From Cristatella mucedo (Eukaryota; Bryozoa; Phylactolaemata; Cristatellidae): 64,000 nucleotides of DNA. Positions within the stretch are counted from its first letter, which is position 1. Each line of letters starts with the position of its first letter. Below are positions 1 through 10,327 of this stretch, one piece after another. The stretch lies in contig WPIO01000019.1 in the NCBI GenBank assembly GCA_009760855.2, positions 3,037,501 to 3,101,500 on the forward strand. Direction: 5' to 3'. Below the pieces are notes generated by a model. The model did no database searches and was not told the origin of the DNA. It saw only the letters and a list, made by a program, of their open reading frames with translations. Both the position numbers and the translations under genes were made by a program.

Positions 1-745
1 TATGTGGTTGTACACACAGCATGACGACGTTTGATATGCAATAAAACCTCGAGCTCGGCGCAATCTATTACGACTTTTTCGCAGTGGATTTGGTGGATTG
101 AAGTGGAGTGTGGCATTGGCCCGGGCTACAGCAGTCGATTGCGGCGCTTTGCACGAGAACGGCCGTGCCAATGCAACTAAAGTTGTTTTAATGCGATTGT
201 TGCAGAGTGTGCTGTCATATGCAATCGAAAAAGGAGCTTTTTGAACAGGATTTCTTTCATTTCGTGGTGGAATGCCGTGGATTGAGGTGGATTGCGATAT
301 TGGCCTGGGCCACTGCAATGGTTTTTCAGTGGAGCTCGTGAGAACAGGTAAGCGGAATCGCGCGAAATTCTCTGAGTACATTGTACGTGTAGCGTAGCTC
401 GATATTCCGAATCTTTTGGAGCTGTGCGCAGCGTATATGTGGTGGATTAGACGGAAACTAAAATGGATTAGGGTGGATTGTAGTGGATTGCGCTACAGGC
501 ATTCGGCGACGAAGCTCATTTGCATAAGTGAGCGTGCCCGACGCGGCACGAAATTTAGTGTATAGATAAAATCGGACGTGTGCTACAACATCAGTGCAAA
601 ATTTGAGCTCTGCAAGGCGGTCTGTCTGGTCGATGTGAGCCTAATGAGGCCTGATTGCAGGGGATTGTGGTAATTCATCGAACTGGCAAGACGCTGCCCG
701 ACCACCCGGGTGTGATATCAAGCGCAGGCCTTGCGGTTCGTGCCA
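1..745. repeat. Satellite-like repeat, one arm of a palindrome family
   Basis: This stretch is rich in the phrases GTGGATTG and GGCCCGGGC. It matches, with substitutions, the left arm of the palindrome at about 41520-42245 (shared marker: TATGCAATAAAA followed by GAGCTCGGCG). Similarity fades near 690-745, where the other copies turn around into their second arm, so this copy is a half-palindrome. No coding frame is supported. Positions 746-885 hold nothing recognisable. Confidence 0.7.
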
Positions 746-885
746 TGAATAACTGACGTAGGTTAGACGGTAGAGGTTATTTTTACAAGTGAGATGAAGG
801 AAATGATGGGAATGTGGGAGAAACTTTCAGGCTTTATTCAAAAGAAGCTGCAAGAAACCATTTTCAACTGAGCTTAATAATAATA

Positions 886-1071
886 AAATAATGCACTTGA
901 TAAAGCACCCTCAGAGAACTTAATCTCTCTCAAGGTGCTTTACATTTGCTGCAAAGGGAAATGCAATTGAATGGTGAGTAATATCATGCTTGATAAACAA
1001 ACAAAATGAATAACATGGTTAGGGGTGACATGCACAGGGTCAGCATGCAAATGTGGTTAGTGGCAGCATGC
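886..1071 (-). mobile_element. LINE-A 3' tail fragment
   Basis: The block contains CACTTGATAAAGC and the wording around ATGAATAACATGGTTAGGGG that occurs at the 3' end of every other LINE-A copy in the window (7.3, 23.3, 31.2 and 55.1 kb). On the minus strand it ends in an ATT-rich microsatellite, as the others do. Only the 3' untranslated part is present, which is typical of a severely 5'-truncated insertion. Confidence 0.8.
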
Positions 1072-1574
1072 TATTGAATGAGACTTGCCTAACTCATTTC
1101 TGAAACATTCTGAAAGTCATGATGACGAAGACCTCATTGGACAGGTTTTTATCGAAAATTTGTGCAGATGAAAGGGAGGAAAGTGTGGCGAAAGAGAAAA
1201 ATGGGCGAATAAGATTCGGGTATTCTTTTCAGCCTTTCTCCTCCAACTATGTCAGCATTTTGAAGTCCTCTGGTCTCCAACTTAATGACGTACATGATAA
1301 TAATGTACAACACCGTATTTATAGTTAATAAAAACTGTTTATTCCAGTACATTCCATTGTATCGTGTAATACGATATTTATAAGTACATTGTTCATTGGA
1401 AATGTGTGACAAAACATTACTGTGTTTGTTGCTGGTCCGGAACGAATTAATGGCATTTTAGTTCATTTCAAAGAGGAAATTGATTTGACATACGAATAAT
1501 TTGAGTTTCGAGCTCCGTCCGTCACGGAACGAATTAAACCCGTAAGCTAAGGTACCAGTGTATGTAAATATACA

Positions 1575-1712
1575 TATTATTCATTCGTATACTGCCCTGA
1601 GTCAACTTAATCTCTATTCAAGCGCTTCACATATGCCACAGAGCTCGAGCCCACGACCTCGGTCAGACCTTGGTCGGTTCGAGCACCTTAACCACGGGCC
1701 AAAATAGCATTA
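1575..1712 (-). mobile_element. tRNA-derived SINE with a LINE-A-like tail
   Basis: Read on the minus strand, the element has an A-box-like GGCCCGTGGTTAAGGTG and, about 50 nt later, a B-box-like GTGGGCTCGAGC. These are the internal RNA polymerase III promoter pieces of a tRNA-type head. Downstream, GAGATTAAGTTGACTCAGGG closely resembles the 3' tail of LINE-A (GAGATTAAGTTCTCTGAGGG). Sharing a tail with a LINE is the usual sign of LINE-driven SINE mobilisation. Related heads without this tail lie at about 29565-29690 (-) and 44985-45080 (+). Confidence 0.6.
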
Positions 1713-2341
1713 GCTCTGAGTCATGCTCAAATGGAGCTTAATGGTCGACGCAGGTGGCATCGTCACGTGCCGCTAGCTACCGCTAGCCATGGGCAATGTT
1801 GTGCAAGCTTCTAAGCCTGCCGCCTGTATCTCGTTCCGTGACCGCCGATAAATGCAGTTCAGTACCAGGATCACCTTCATCGTCAACTACCCCACTTCTC
1901 GCGCCACGTCTTTGATTTATCTAAACTGAACTTAATGCAACTAAATTCAGAGAACAAAAGGAGAGAACCGGGAGAGAGACATGCTATATAAATAGATCTG
2001 CTAAAAAAAAAACGGAAGAACCCAACTGTTTCTACCTACCGTAAGGCTCGCGTCCACTCTATCAATAGAATGCAAGGAATGAATGCCCTTTCTTACTGAT
2101 CGAGGGCTATACGAAGACCGAGCAAACACAGACAGACTGAATTATATTACAATATAGGAGTTAAAATTGCCATCAAGCATGACTGCCCATCAGAGCTATG
2201 CTGTCGTACATACAAAGTAAAAGTGCCTTGGCAAAGAACTTTTTGCTGTTTTACTGAGATCGCATGGTCGAATAAATGGCACAACCTTAATGTTCTAAAC
2301 GAACGAAAAATTCATCGTTGAGTTGTTATCGCAATTCAATT

Positions 2342-2383
<42 letters not shown>

Positions 2384-2759
2384 TATATAAGGCACTCCTA
2401 TCGAAATGACCTCACAGGATCAAAATCATCATAATTTTTCCACAACAACAAAAACGTCACCCACGACTAATACAAATTCTTCAATCTCACGAAATTAACC
2501 CGGCTGCAGTTTCAATGGTACAAAGGACCAATCAGATATTTGTAAAGCGATATCGGAGATTTGCCAAGAGCCTATATCGTGGATCCAAACTCGTGTAAAC
2601 TGCACACGTTCCAAATTTTTCATGCTCTCGACTAAGTAGAGTGTCATAATATTTTTAACTTAAGTAAAACACTTAGCTGAATGCAGGATTCGTAATCATC
2701 CGCATAATAAGCGTATTAGCTTGCACTCCGCGATGCGGCCAAAAGATTAATTTCAAAAT
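1713..2759. other. Non-genic stretch with an (AG)n microsatellite
   Basis: No reading frame resembles a known family and no repeat shared with the rest of the window was found. An uninterrupted AG dinucleotide run occupies about 2345-2380. The stretch 1072-1574, on the other side of the SINE, likewise shows nothing convincing; a 69-codon frame at 1119-1328 has no recognisable motif. Confidence 0.5.
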
Positions 2760-3399
2760 ACTGGTTCCAATCAATCAAATACGACTCCATCTAAAGCGCC
2801 TCGTCATTAAACCAAACAATGTATAAGAGGCATGCAAACAGGCTTTGACGTAAACCAAGTCATTCAACGTAGACCGAGAAATAGCCCCGTGTTTACTAAG
2901 TGACGTAAGAAATAAAGAAAACCCACTAAATATCCCTCTGGTTGCTGTTTCTCAGGCAGAAAGCGATCGCTGCGAAGCCTCTCTTTGGTTAAAGCATCCA
3001 GCAAGCAGAGTCCAAGTCGCCATGCCAGAGTAAACGCTCTAAGATGCAGCGAGACCGAATATAGAATCAATTACTAAATACAAGTAACCTTTAAATTGTC
3101 TTGCATTATTGTGATAAAACAGCATGGCTTAGTACACATCAATTAATTCTCATTAAGCTTAACAGGCTGCTTGCACCTGTAACACGCGGCACGTGCCTTT
3201 CCTTCTGAATGACTTCCTACGTCGCTTAGACCTAAGCAGCCAAAATGGTCCATGAAATGAGGGTTATCTGTGCCTCCAAGAGCAATAGATAGAAGATGAA
3301 AGCATCTCTTGGCTGTACTTCAAAGGCACGTGTTACTGACACAGCTAGCTGTCACTTCTTAGCATGAGCAGCAGCTGCCTTATCTGCAGCTTAGATGAC
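2760..3399 (-). repeat. 3' flank of EF1-alpha pseudogene 1 (duplicated)
   Basis: This segment matches the 3' flanks of the other two EF1-alpha copies (21045-21726 minus; 49505-49978 plus). Shared landmarks are a TGCATTATTGTGATAAAACAG-type stretch and a frame reading LLDALTKE in all three. It shows that genomic DNA rather than a processed transcript was duplicated, because introns and flanks came along. It probably corresponds to 3' UTR and downstream DNA. Confidence 0.7.
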
Positions 3400-4998
3400 G
3401 TTGGCTGCATGAGGATCTTTCTTGGTTACCTCCTTGACGACACCGACAGCAACGGTGTGCTTCAAGTCACGCACGGCAAAGCGACCGAGTGGTGCGAATA
3501 GGGAAAATGGTTCTATACACATAGGCTTCTGAGGCTTCATTGTGACCATGGCTGAATCTCCCGACTTGACAAAGTTGGGCAGCTCTTAGGTGCACTCGCC
3601 AGTTTGACGGTCGGTCTTCTGTAAAATCTCGACGAACTTGCAAGCAACTTGAGCAGTATGGCAATCTATCACGGGTGCATAGCCGTTGCTGATTTGTCCG
3701 GGATGATTCAAAATAACGATCTTTAACATACAAATTAGCGGTGAATTATCAAGCGCTCGATTTACTAATTGATATAGACTTTACATATGCCTTATATATT
3801 AGAACTGGTTATGGTTTCTCAGCAGGTAGTCAGAGCGCTGTAACGTTGTGATAATCGGCTTAAAAATTACCGTTAACATAAAAAGCACAGTTACCTGAGC
3901 ACAGAAAGTATCGGTCTCGCGAGGAGGATTGTTTTTCGAGTCACCAGCAACGAATCCTCTTCTTAGGTCCTTGATGGAGACTTTTTTGCGTTGAAGCCAA
4001 CGTTGTCACCCGGAAAAGCCTCATGTAGTGACTCGTGATGCATCTCTACTGATTTGACCTAAATAAAAATCTAGACACACTGAACTTCCGCAAAACACTT
4101 AATATAAACAGTATACGCGGCCCAGAAGAATACAAAATTAATGGTGCAATTCATTGATAGATGAGCAAATCCAAGAAAGCACTGTACATACCTCATCTGA
4201 CAGGTCGCAAGGAGCAAATGTAACGACCATGCCAGCCTTCCGGACACCAGTTTCGACTCTGCCTGCGGGCACAGTGCCAATACCCCCGATCTTGTAGACA
4301 TCATGCAGAGGCAGTTGGAGAGCCAAACTGGTAGGCCTTACTGGAGGCTCGATTGCATCGAGGGCCTCGAGAAAGGGTTTTCCAGTAAACACTGGTTTTT
4401 CTTTGCCGCGAAGAATTTTCCATCCCTTGTACCACGGAAGATTGTCCGGCGGCTCGATCATGTTATCGCCAAGCCATCCCGAAACAGGAAGAAATGGTAC
4501 AGCTTCGGGATCACATCCAATCGTCCTATTGTATTCGGACACATTCAATTTGATCTCCTTATGACGAGCCTAAGCACAGACACCACAGTAAATACTGAGT
4601 TATTGTCAAAAGTTGATAAAAGCAGCAAAATCATGCAATGGCTGGACTAACCGAGCTGTACGGTGGCTCGGTGCTGTCAATCTTGTTCACACCAACAATC
4701 AACTGCTTAACTCCCTGCGTGAATGCGAGCAGTGCATGCTCACGAGTCTGTCCTTTCGTTGCAGTACCGGCCTCAACTTCATCGATGCCGGCCGAACAAT
4801 AAGCACGGCAAAGTCAGCTTGCGATGTTCCGGTGATCATGTTCTTGATGAAATCTCGGTGACCGGGAGCGTCAATGATTGTACTCACAAATTTAGTGCTC
4901 TCGAACTCCCACAAGCAGATGTCAATGGTAATACCGTGCTCACGCTCGGCCATGAGCTTGTCAAGCACCCATGCGTACTTGAACGAGCTCTTGCCCAT
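3400..4998 (-). pseudogene. EF1-alpha pseudogene 1 (exons 2-5)
   Basis: A decayed copy of translation elongation factor 1-alpha, the GTPase that delivers aminoacyl-tRNA to the ribosome. Four exons align to the intact copy at 47668-49504: exon 2 at 4652-4998, exon 3 at 4192-4569 (378 bp, same length as in the intact gene), exon 4 at 3895-4059 and exon 5 at about 3400-3720. Introns are kept in place, so this is a duplicated and not a processed pseudogene. The G3 motif DAPGHRDF is readable in exon 2. Exon 2 is one nucleotide short and its frame is lost after the ADFAVLIV segment. Exon 5 has in-frame stops. Exon 1 is absent: LINE DNA begins two or three bases beyond the exon 2 acceptor. Exon 3 still reads through with conservative changes, so loss of function may be fairly recent. 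Confidence 0.9.
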
Positions 4999-4999
4999 C

Positions 5000-7295
5000 T
5001 GCTAATGACATATTTATGATGTTAGTTATGCATGACAGCAGCAGATCAATGCATCGTAGAAGTATGACAGTAGGAATCGGATCAAGAGGGCTATTTTTCT
5101 TCTTTGATTGGGATTTGAACTTCACGAAACGGTCACTAGTGACCTTCTTGAATGTAGATATTGAGTTGCTGCATGGAATTGAGGTATAGGAATCCAAGGA
5201 GACCATCTTAGGGATGGACTTCCTTGTCGTGTCTATCTTGTTGACAAAGAAGTTACAGAAACGATTAGCTAGAGCAAACAGGGTTTACTAGTTAAGGAGC
5301 TAACCTTGGTGGGGTTAAGGAGACGTTTGATCTACGACATTAGCAGTTTTGGATTGTGCATCTGTGATTCGACAATTTGTTTTTACAAAAGCCTAACTTG
5401 GCCTTTGCTAGGATTGATTGGTACAATCTGAGCCATGATGGCTTATTAGGTATGGTGGTTGCTTTTCACGACCTCGGTCCAGATGTCTTGGGTGCGAATG
5501 CTGCGGTGGGCGATCCTTTATCGCCGATGCAAGTGTTGGTGATAGCCGTAAAGGCTCTTTGGTCGCGATACAAAAGGGGCCGTTAAATCAGCTAGAATTG
5601 TACTAGGTTCAGTTGGTTGGGTTCCTAGGTTCAGTTGGCTGGGACGGAACGGCTCTAACGTGGTAAGGGTCACTTGCTAAGCCAGGGTCTGACCTATGGC
5701 ATGTGTGGTGACGACGGGTCACCTGGGCTCTTGGGTAGGAAAAGTTGGCCCAGTAAGTTATGTTGTTGGAGGCTCCCGGTCTCGCTTAGTTATGCACCTG
5801 GATGGTTGAGGCGTACTCCAAGCACACAAGGCAACGAGTGAACCAGGCACGAGCGGAGCTGGATAGCTAGCTCGTGGCTATGACTTGTATATTCTACGTT
5901 CCCCGTGTTGCATGTTTGTTACCCCCCCCCCGTGTGTTGGCGTCTGTCGGCGGAAGTTCTCGACTGTGGTGGACGTCGACTCCGACTAGCTAAGAAGTTA
6001 CTTCGCTGGCCGGATCTTTTACGGCGTACGCTCGTACTGCTGGATTCGGAGTTTGTACAACGGCGGGACTGTGGAAGCCGACTGACCAACTAACACGTTT
6101 GTTCGCACTTGCTTAGTCGTCTTTCGCCCCTATAGTGTACTTTGTTTAGGACCCACCTGTAGACTTGTTTAGTTCCCCTGTTGTTGTTGGCGCATGAGTT
6201 ATTATAAAGATGTTTAACCTGCCGGCCGCTCGTCTTACCCTAGTTCAGCTGCATGGGGAACGGCAGCGTGGCCACAGTATGGCTGGGCTTGGTTCGACGT
6301 AGTCTCTGAGCCTTGGAACTCAGCTACAGAATTATTATTATAATCTGTAGTAGTCCACGTTGCCTGTCAATGGACATTTAGTCCTGATCTTTTGTATGCT
6401 TTTTTCAAGCGTTCGCTTAATAGACCTAGCTAGTTTAATTCTGTTGTTAACCATAGGCCGTTTAGGCGAGGCGCACTGTGAGCTTCGTCAGAGGTGCAAC
6501 CTCGTCGAGCGGGTCAGCTATGCTCGTGTTGTAGAAGTCTACCAATGATGACGTGTCGGAAGGGGGATTGAACAGCAGAGGTGAAGCAGATATTCTCGCA
6601 CAGACAGCATCGATATCAAGGGTCTTGAGCGTTCGCGATTCACAGGGCATTTTTTGTGAGGAGGAGGAAGGCACGTATTGTAGACTGAATGAGATCTGCA
6701 TGTGGTCAGATAAGCAGGATTTGTATATAATTGGTAATGACAAAGTGCAGTTACATGTGAACATTTGGTTGAGTGTGTGACCTTTGATGTTATTAGGGCC
6801 ATGCACGTGAGCCATAAGAGATAGTGAGTCAGTCAGTGCACGAAATTCAGTACTGAAGGTGTCGAATAAGTTATCAAAATGAATATTGAAATCACCCATG
6901 AGGATTAAATATCGATTTCTTTCATACCAAATCGAAAAGAGATCCGAGAAATTCGAGATAAAGGAGAACTTGGTACCTGGTGAGTGACAGACTACTGCTA
7001 CAGTCGGTGGGTTTTTGTACGGTGAAATCAAGACATTGTATTCGAAAGACTGCTTCGAGAGTGTAGCAAATGTCTTGAAGTCGAATTTTGAGCGTGTGGT
7101 AATAGAAACTCAACCTCCAGTTTTGATTAATCTAGTGATGTCAAATTGATGTCAAAGTGATGTCAAGGAGAAACCAGCCAGGGTTGCGTCTTAGGTTGTC
7201 GGGTAGTTTACCGATTTTAGCCAAGTTTAAGTCAAGGCGAGTCGGTGGAGAACTTTTAAAATATGGTAGCTTATGGCAAGTGGTTTATTGCACAT
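5000..7295 (-). mobile_element. LINE-A copy A2 (interrupted, 3'-deleted)
   Basis: A minus-strand non-LTR retrotransposon of the CR1/L2 type. Positions 5000-5432 correspond to the linker and start of the reverse transcriptase region, and 6339-7295 to the apurinic endonuclease domain. A 189-codon frame at 6462-7031 contains the endonuclease signatures GDFNIHF and SDHMQISF. The two pieces are separated by the insertion at 5433-6338. Everything 3' of the reverse transcriptase start is missing. The 5' remainder resumes at 12379-12430 beyond copy A3, which jumped into it. The endonuclease piece has an inverted duplicate at 40140-41105. Confidence 0.8.
5433..6338 (+). mobile_element. SINE-like or composite insertion inside LINE A2
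   Basis: LINE-A sequence is interrupted exactly here. The left flank ends in AATCTG and the same AATCTG recurs after the right end, consistent with a short target-site duplication. The insert ends in an AATTATTATTATAAT run, like a retroposed 3' tail. Its first 155 bp match repeats at 12885-13025 (+) and 39571-39770 (-), which have a B-box-like GTGGGTTTGAATC, suggesting a tRNA-derived head. The rest of the insert is unrecognised apart from a C9 run near 5920. Its last 210 bp recur, inverted, at 41106-41320. Confidence 0.55.
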
Positions 7296-8651
7296 TGAGG
7301 GATAATAATAATAATACTAATGCACTTGATAAAGCGCGCTCAGATGACTCAATCTTTTGCTAGGCGCTTTACATTCACTGCAAAGGGAAACGCGACTGAA
7401 TCGTGAGTAATATCATGCTTGTTAAAAAAACAACATGAATAACATGGCTAGGGGTGACATGCGCAGGGTCAGCACGCATAAGTACACGCACGACGAATCA
7501 CAGGGACCCACTAAATGCTGTCCTAAATAGGTGTGTTTTTAGGTTCCTTTTAAATGTGGTCACGTTAGGGGATGTTCTGACGCAGTTCGGGAGGGAGTTC
7601 CAGGCTTTGGGAGCATACGAACTAAATGCACGGTCTCCAAAGGCTTTGAGGTTTGTACGAGGTATTGGTAGACTGTTGGATTCCGAAAAGCTGGTGGTAC
7701 GATGCTTGGCCTTGTGGGGGAGTAGATCTGAAAGATAGGCTGGAGCCAAAGAATGAAGTGACCTAAAAGTGAGCGACAAAACCTTGAAGTCAATCCGTTG
7801 CTTGAATGGTAGCCATTGCAGGTCGACGAGAAGAGGTGTAATGTGGCAACTGCGACGCTCACGACAGACAAGCCTAGCTGCGAAGTTTTTCACCGGCTGC
7901 AATCGCCTGATCGCTCATTCCGGTAGGCCGGTAAGCAGAGAGTTGCAGAAGTCGAGACGGGATCTCACGAATGCATGGACCAACTTGGACGTGGTATCTT
8001 ATCTAAACAAGCTCGAATTTTAGAAATGCTATTTAGCTGAAAGTAGGTAGATTTGACTGTGGAGCTGATGTGGTCGTCTAACGAGAGGTCACTTTGGTAC
8101 ACGACACCTAGATTTCGAGCTGATTCAACGAGAGATATGCCGGTAGAGCCAATTTTTAGCGTCAGCCTTTCCAATTTCTGAATCACACCGAGTTTGCCCA
8201 TAACTAGTAAGTTAGTTTTATCATCGTTCAGTTTTAGAAAATTTGCTGCAATCTATGTGAGGATGTCATCAATACATGCAGCAAGTGAGTTGAGAGAACT
8301 CGAGGTGCTCGAAGGCTGGGAGGGATCAAAGCAAAGGTACAACTGAGTGTCATCCGCATAGAAGTGAAAACCTATATTGTGCTTGACAATCACATCAGCG
8401 AGAGGGCGCGTGTAAACCGTGAAAAGAACCGGCCCTAGCACGGAGCCCTGTGGTACCCCATATTTCCAAGGTACCTCGGATGATCTCTGTCCATTCACGT
8501 CAATACTCTAGAGTCTCCCACAGTGATATGACCTGAACCATTGTAGAGCAGTGCCAGTGATGCCCAGGCGAGATGAGAGGTGCTCTAGAAGAACTTAGTG
8601 ATCGATAGTATCAAAAGCTGCCGAAAGATCGAGCAAAACCAGCAGAGACAC

Positions 8652-8895
8652 TGTAGTCTGAATTATCGTTGCGAATGGCACAGAACGCTAGCCGACTAAC
8701 AACACCACCTGGTTATTCTCCCTACACACGCAGCCGGGCGAAGCATGACTCTCCTTGCCCCTCTCGCCCCCCGGAGTCCGCAGACTCCCTTGTCAAAACA
8801 ACCACTAATAGTACGTCCGGGCTGCTTACCAACCGAGTGTCACAGCCCACTCGTACAGCGATCAGGGGCAGTGTCATCAACTAAATAAAACCACA
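8652..8895 (+). repeat. Left LTR of the TRIM-like element
   Basis: 244 bp, TG...CA, close to its partner at 10084-10327 with scattered substitutions and small compensating indels. An open frame of 71 codons (8669-8884) ending GSVIN lies inside it, and a 69-codon homologue lies in the other LTR. Coding function is doubtful. Confidence 0.8.
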
Positions 8896-10083
8896 TGCCC
8901 GCCTGATCTGGAGATCAACTAACGACGTAGCCAGAGCAGCAAGCAGCTGTCCTTCTCCATTGCTTAGACAAAGAGAAGTCTAAACATTGAGCACATAGTC
9001 ATCACAGCGCGCCGGCGATCTCAGGCCACACCTTGGCTTTAGCTGTTTGACGGGCTCGTTGGCTCTGGACATACTGCCAGGGCCAGCACAGGAGTCTTCG
9101 TCAAGGAGTTCGTTGGCGATCGGTACTGGTCTGATGTCCGCTAGGTGGCGGCGGATTCCATCAATTTCAATGCCAACTCCTTCCACCGGGGCAGTAACCG
9201 TCCCCTTAATTATGAGGCTAAGTAACGGCTGCTCGGAGGAGGCGGGCGACCGCACGGCCTGAGGAAACAAGCCGGCTGCATTTGACAGCTGCGTTCATGC
9301 GTCGTGGGGCCACATATTTTTCAGCCTCTGGTGCCTCGTCGGGCGGCACAGCCTCGAAGCTCAATGGTGCAGCCCACACAACCACCACTTCGCAAGCCAC
9401 CACCGCGTCTCTGGGCGCCACTGCCGCCGCGTCTTCGGGTGCCGCCCACAGCGTCTTCGGGCGCCGCCACCGCGGCCGAGTCTTCGGGCGCCGCCGCAGC
9501 TTTTCCGACCTGCACCGCATATCCTATCTTCGCCTCGTCTCCTACCTGTGCTGCGTCACATTCCACTTTCGTCACCGATGAGCCTCCGACCTGCTCCGCA
9601 TCTCCGACTTGCTCCGAGTCGTAACCCACCGGTTCGTCGCATGCCAGCATCACCTCCACGGCTTCCGCTACCTCGCAGGCCGTTGCCTCGTTGCACACCA
9701 CGCGCGCCTAGCAAACCGTCACAGCCTGGATCGCTGTCACCGCGTTCCACATGGTGGCATCCTGTTAAACCGTTGTCGCCTGGCACAGCGTCGGCGATTG
9801 CTGATATTGCTTCTGGTCCCTTTTGTCGCCGCCCTCTCTCCGACAAGCATTTGCTAACTCAGCGCTCAGCAATCGCGATTTACCTACAGGGCTAGCCAGC
9901 GCTGTTTACTTGCAGCCTCGCGAAGCAGACGATAGTCATCCTTGATTGCCTTCGGCATGTAAGAATACACATATGCAGCTCGAGCCGCCGCTCCGAGTCA
10001 AGCAGCCAAGTTGCGAAGTCATCACCGACTTAAAAATGCTCAAGCAGCATTGCTGTTGGCCACCGCCGCCGCCGGAAATAGCT

Positions 10084-10327
10084 TGTAGTCTGAATTATCG
10101 TCACGAATGGCACAGAACGCTAGCCGACGAGCAACACCACCAGTTTATTCCACCTACACACGGAGCAAGGCGAAGCACGACTCTCCTCGCCCCTCTCGCC
10201 CACCGGAGTCCCCGACTCCCTTGGCAAAACAACCACTAGTAGCACGGCCCGGCTGCTTACCACATCGAGTGTCACAGCCCACTCGTACAGCGATCAGGGG
10301 CAGTGTCATCAATTAAATAAAACCGCA
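10084..10327 (+). repeat. Right LTR of the TRIM-like element
   Basis: 244 bp, TG...CA, the partner of 8652-8895. AAATAAAACC lies close to the 3' end of both LTRs. It is followed by GAAAC and then the resumed LINE-A sequence CTCTACTCATGTCTG-like, as in copy A5. Confidence 0.8.

Larger units (their letters stand above)
8652..10327 (+). mobile_element. Short non-autonomous LTR retrotransposon (TRIM-like)
   Basis: Two direct repeats of exactly 244 bp (8652-8895 and 10084-10327) bound 1188 bp of internal DNA. Each repeat begins TGTAGTCTG and ends in CA, the canonical LTR ends. The flanks carry a 5-bp duplication, GACAC at 8647-8651 and GAAAC at 10328-10332, and removing the element restores uninterrupted LINE-A sequence. 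The internal region has no recognisable protease, reverse transcriptase or integrase. It is GC-rich, with a repetitive TCTTCGGGCGCCGCC-type stretch at about 9430-9500. No clear primer-binding site or polypurine tract was found; a TGGAGATCAA lies 14 nt inside the left LTR. Orientation is assigned plus from an AATAAA near the LTR end, which is weak. Confidence 0.8.

Noticed and set aside
8669-8884. ORF present in both LTRs as a possible protein
   Set aside because: Conservation is explained by the LTR pair; no family signature and no evidence for translation.
9282-9895. Overlapping open frames of 80-126 codons on both strands, one of them Ala/Ser/Gly-rich
   Set aside because: They lie in the GC-rich repetitive interior of the TRIM-like element, are open in several frames at once because of composition, and show no domain.
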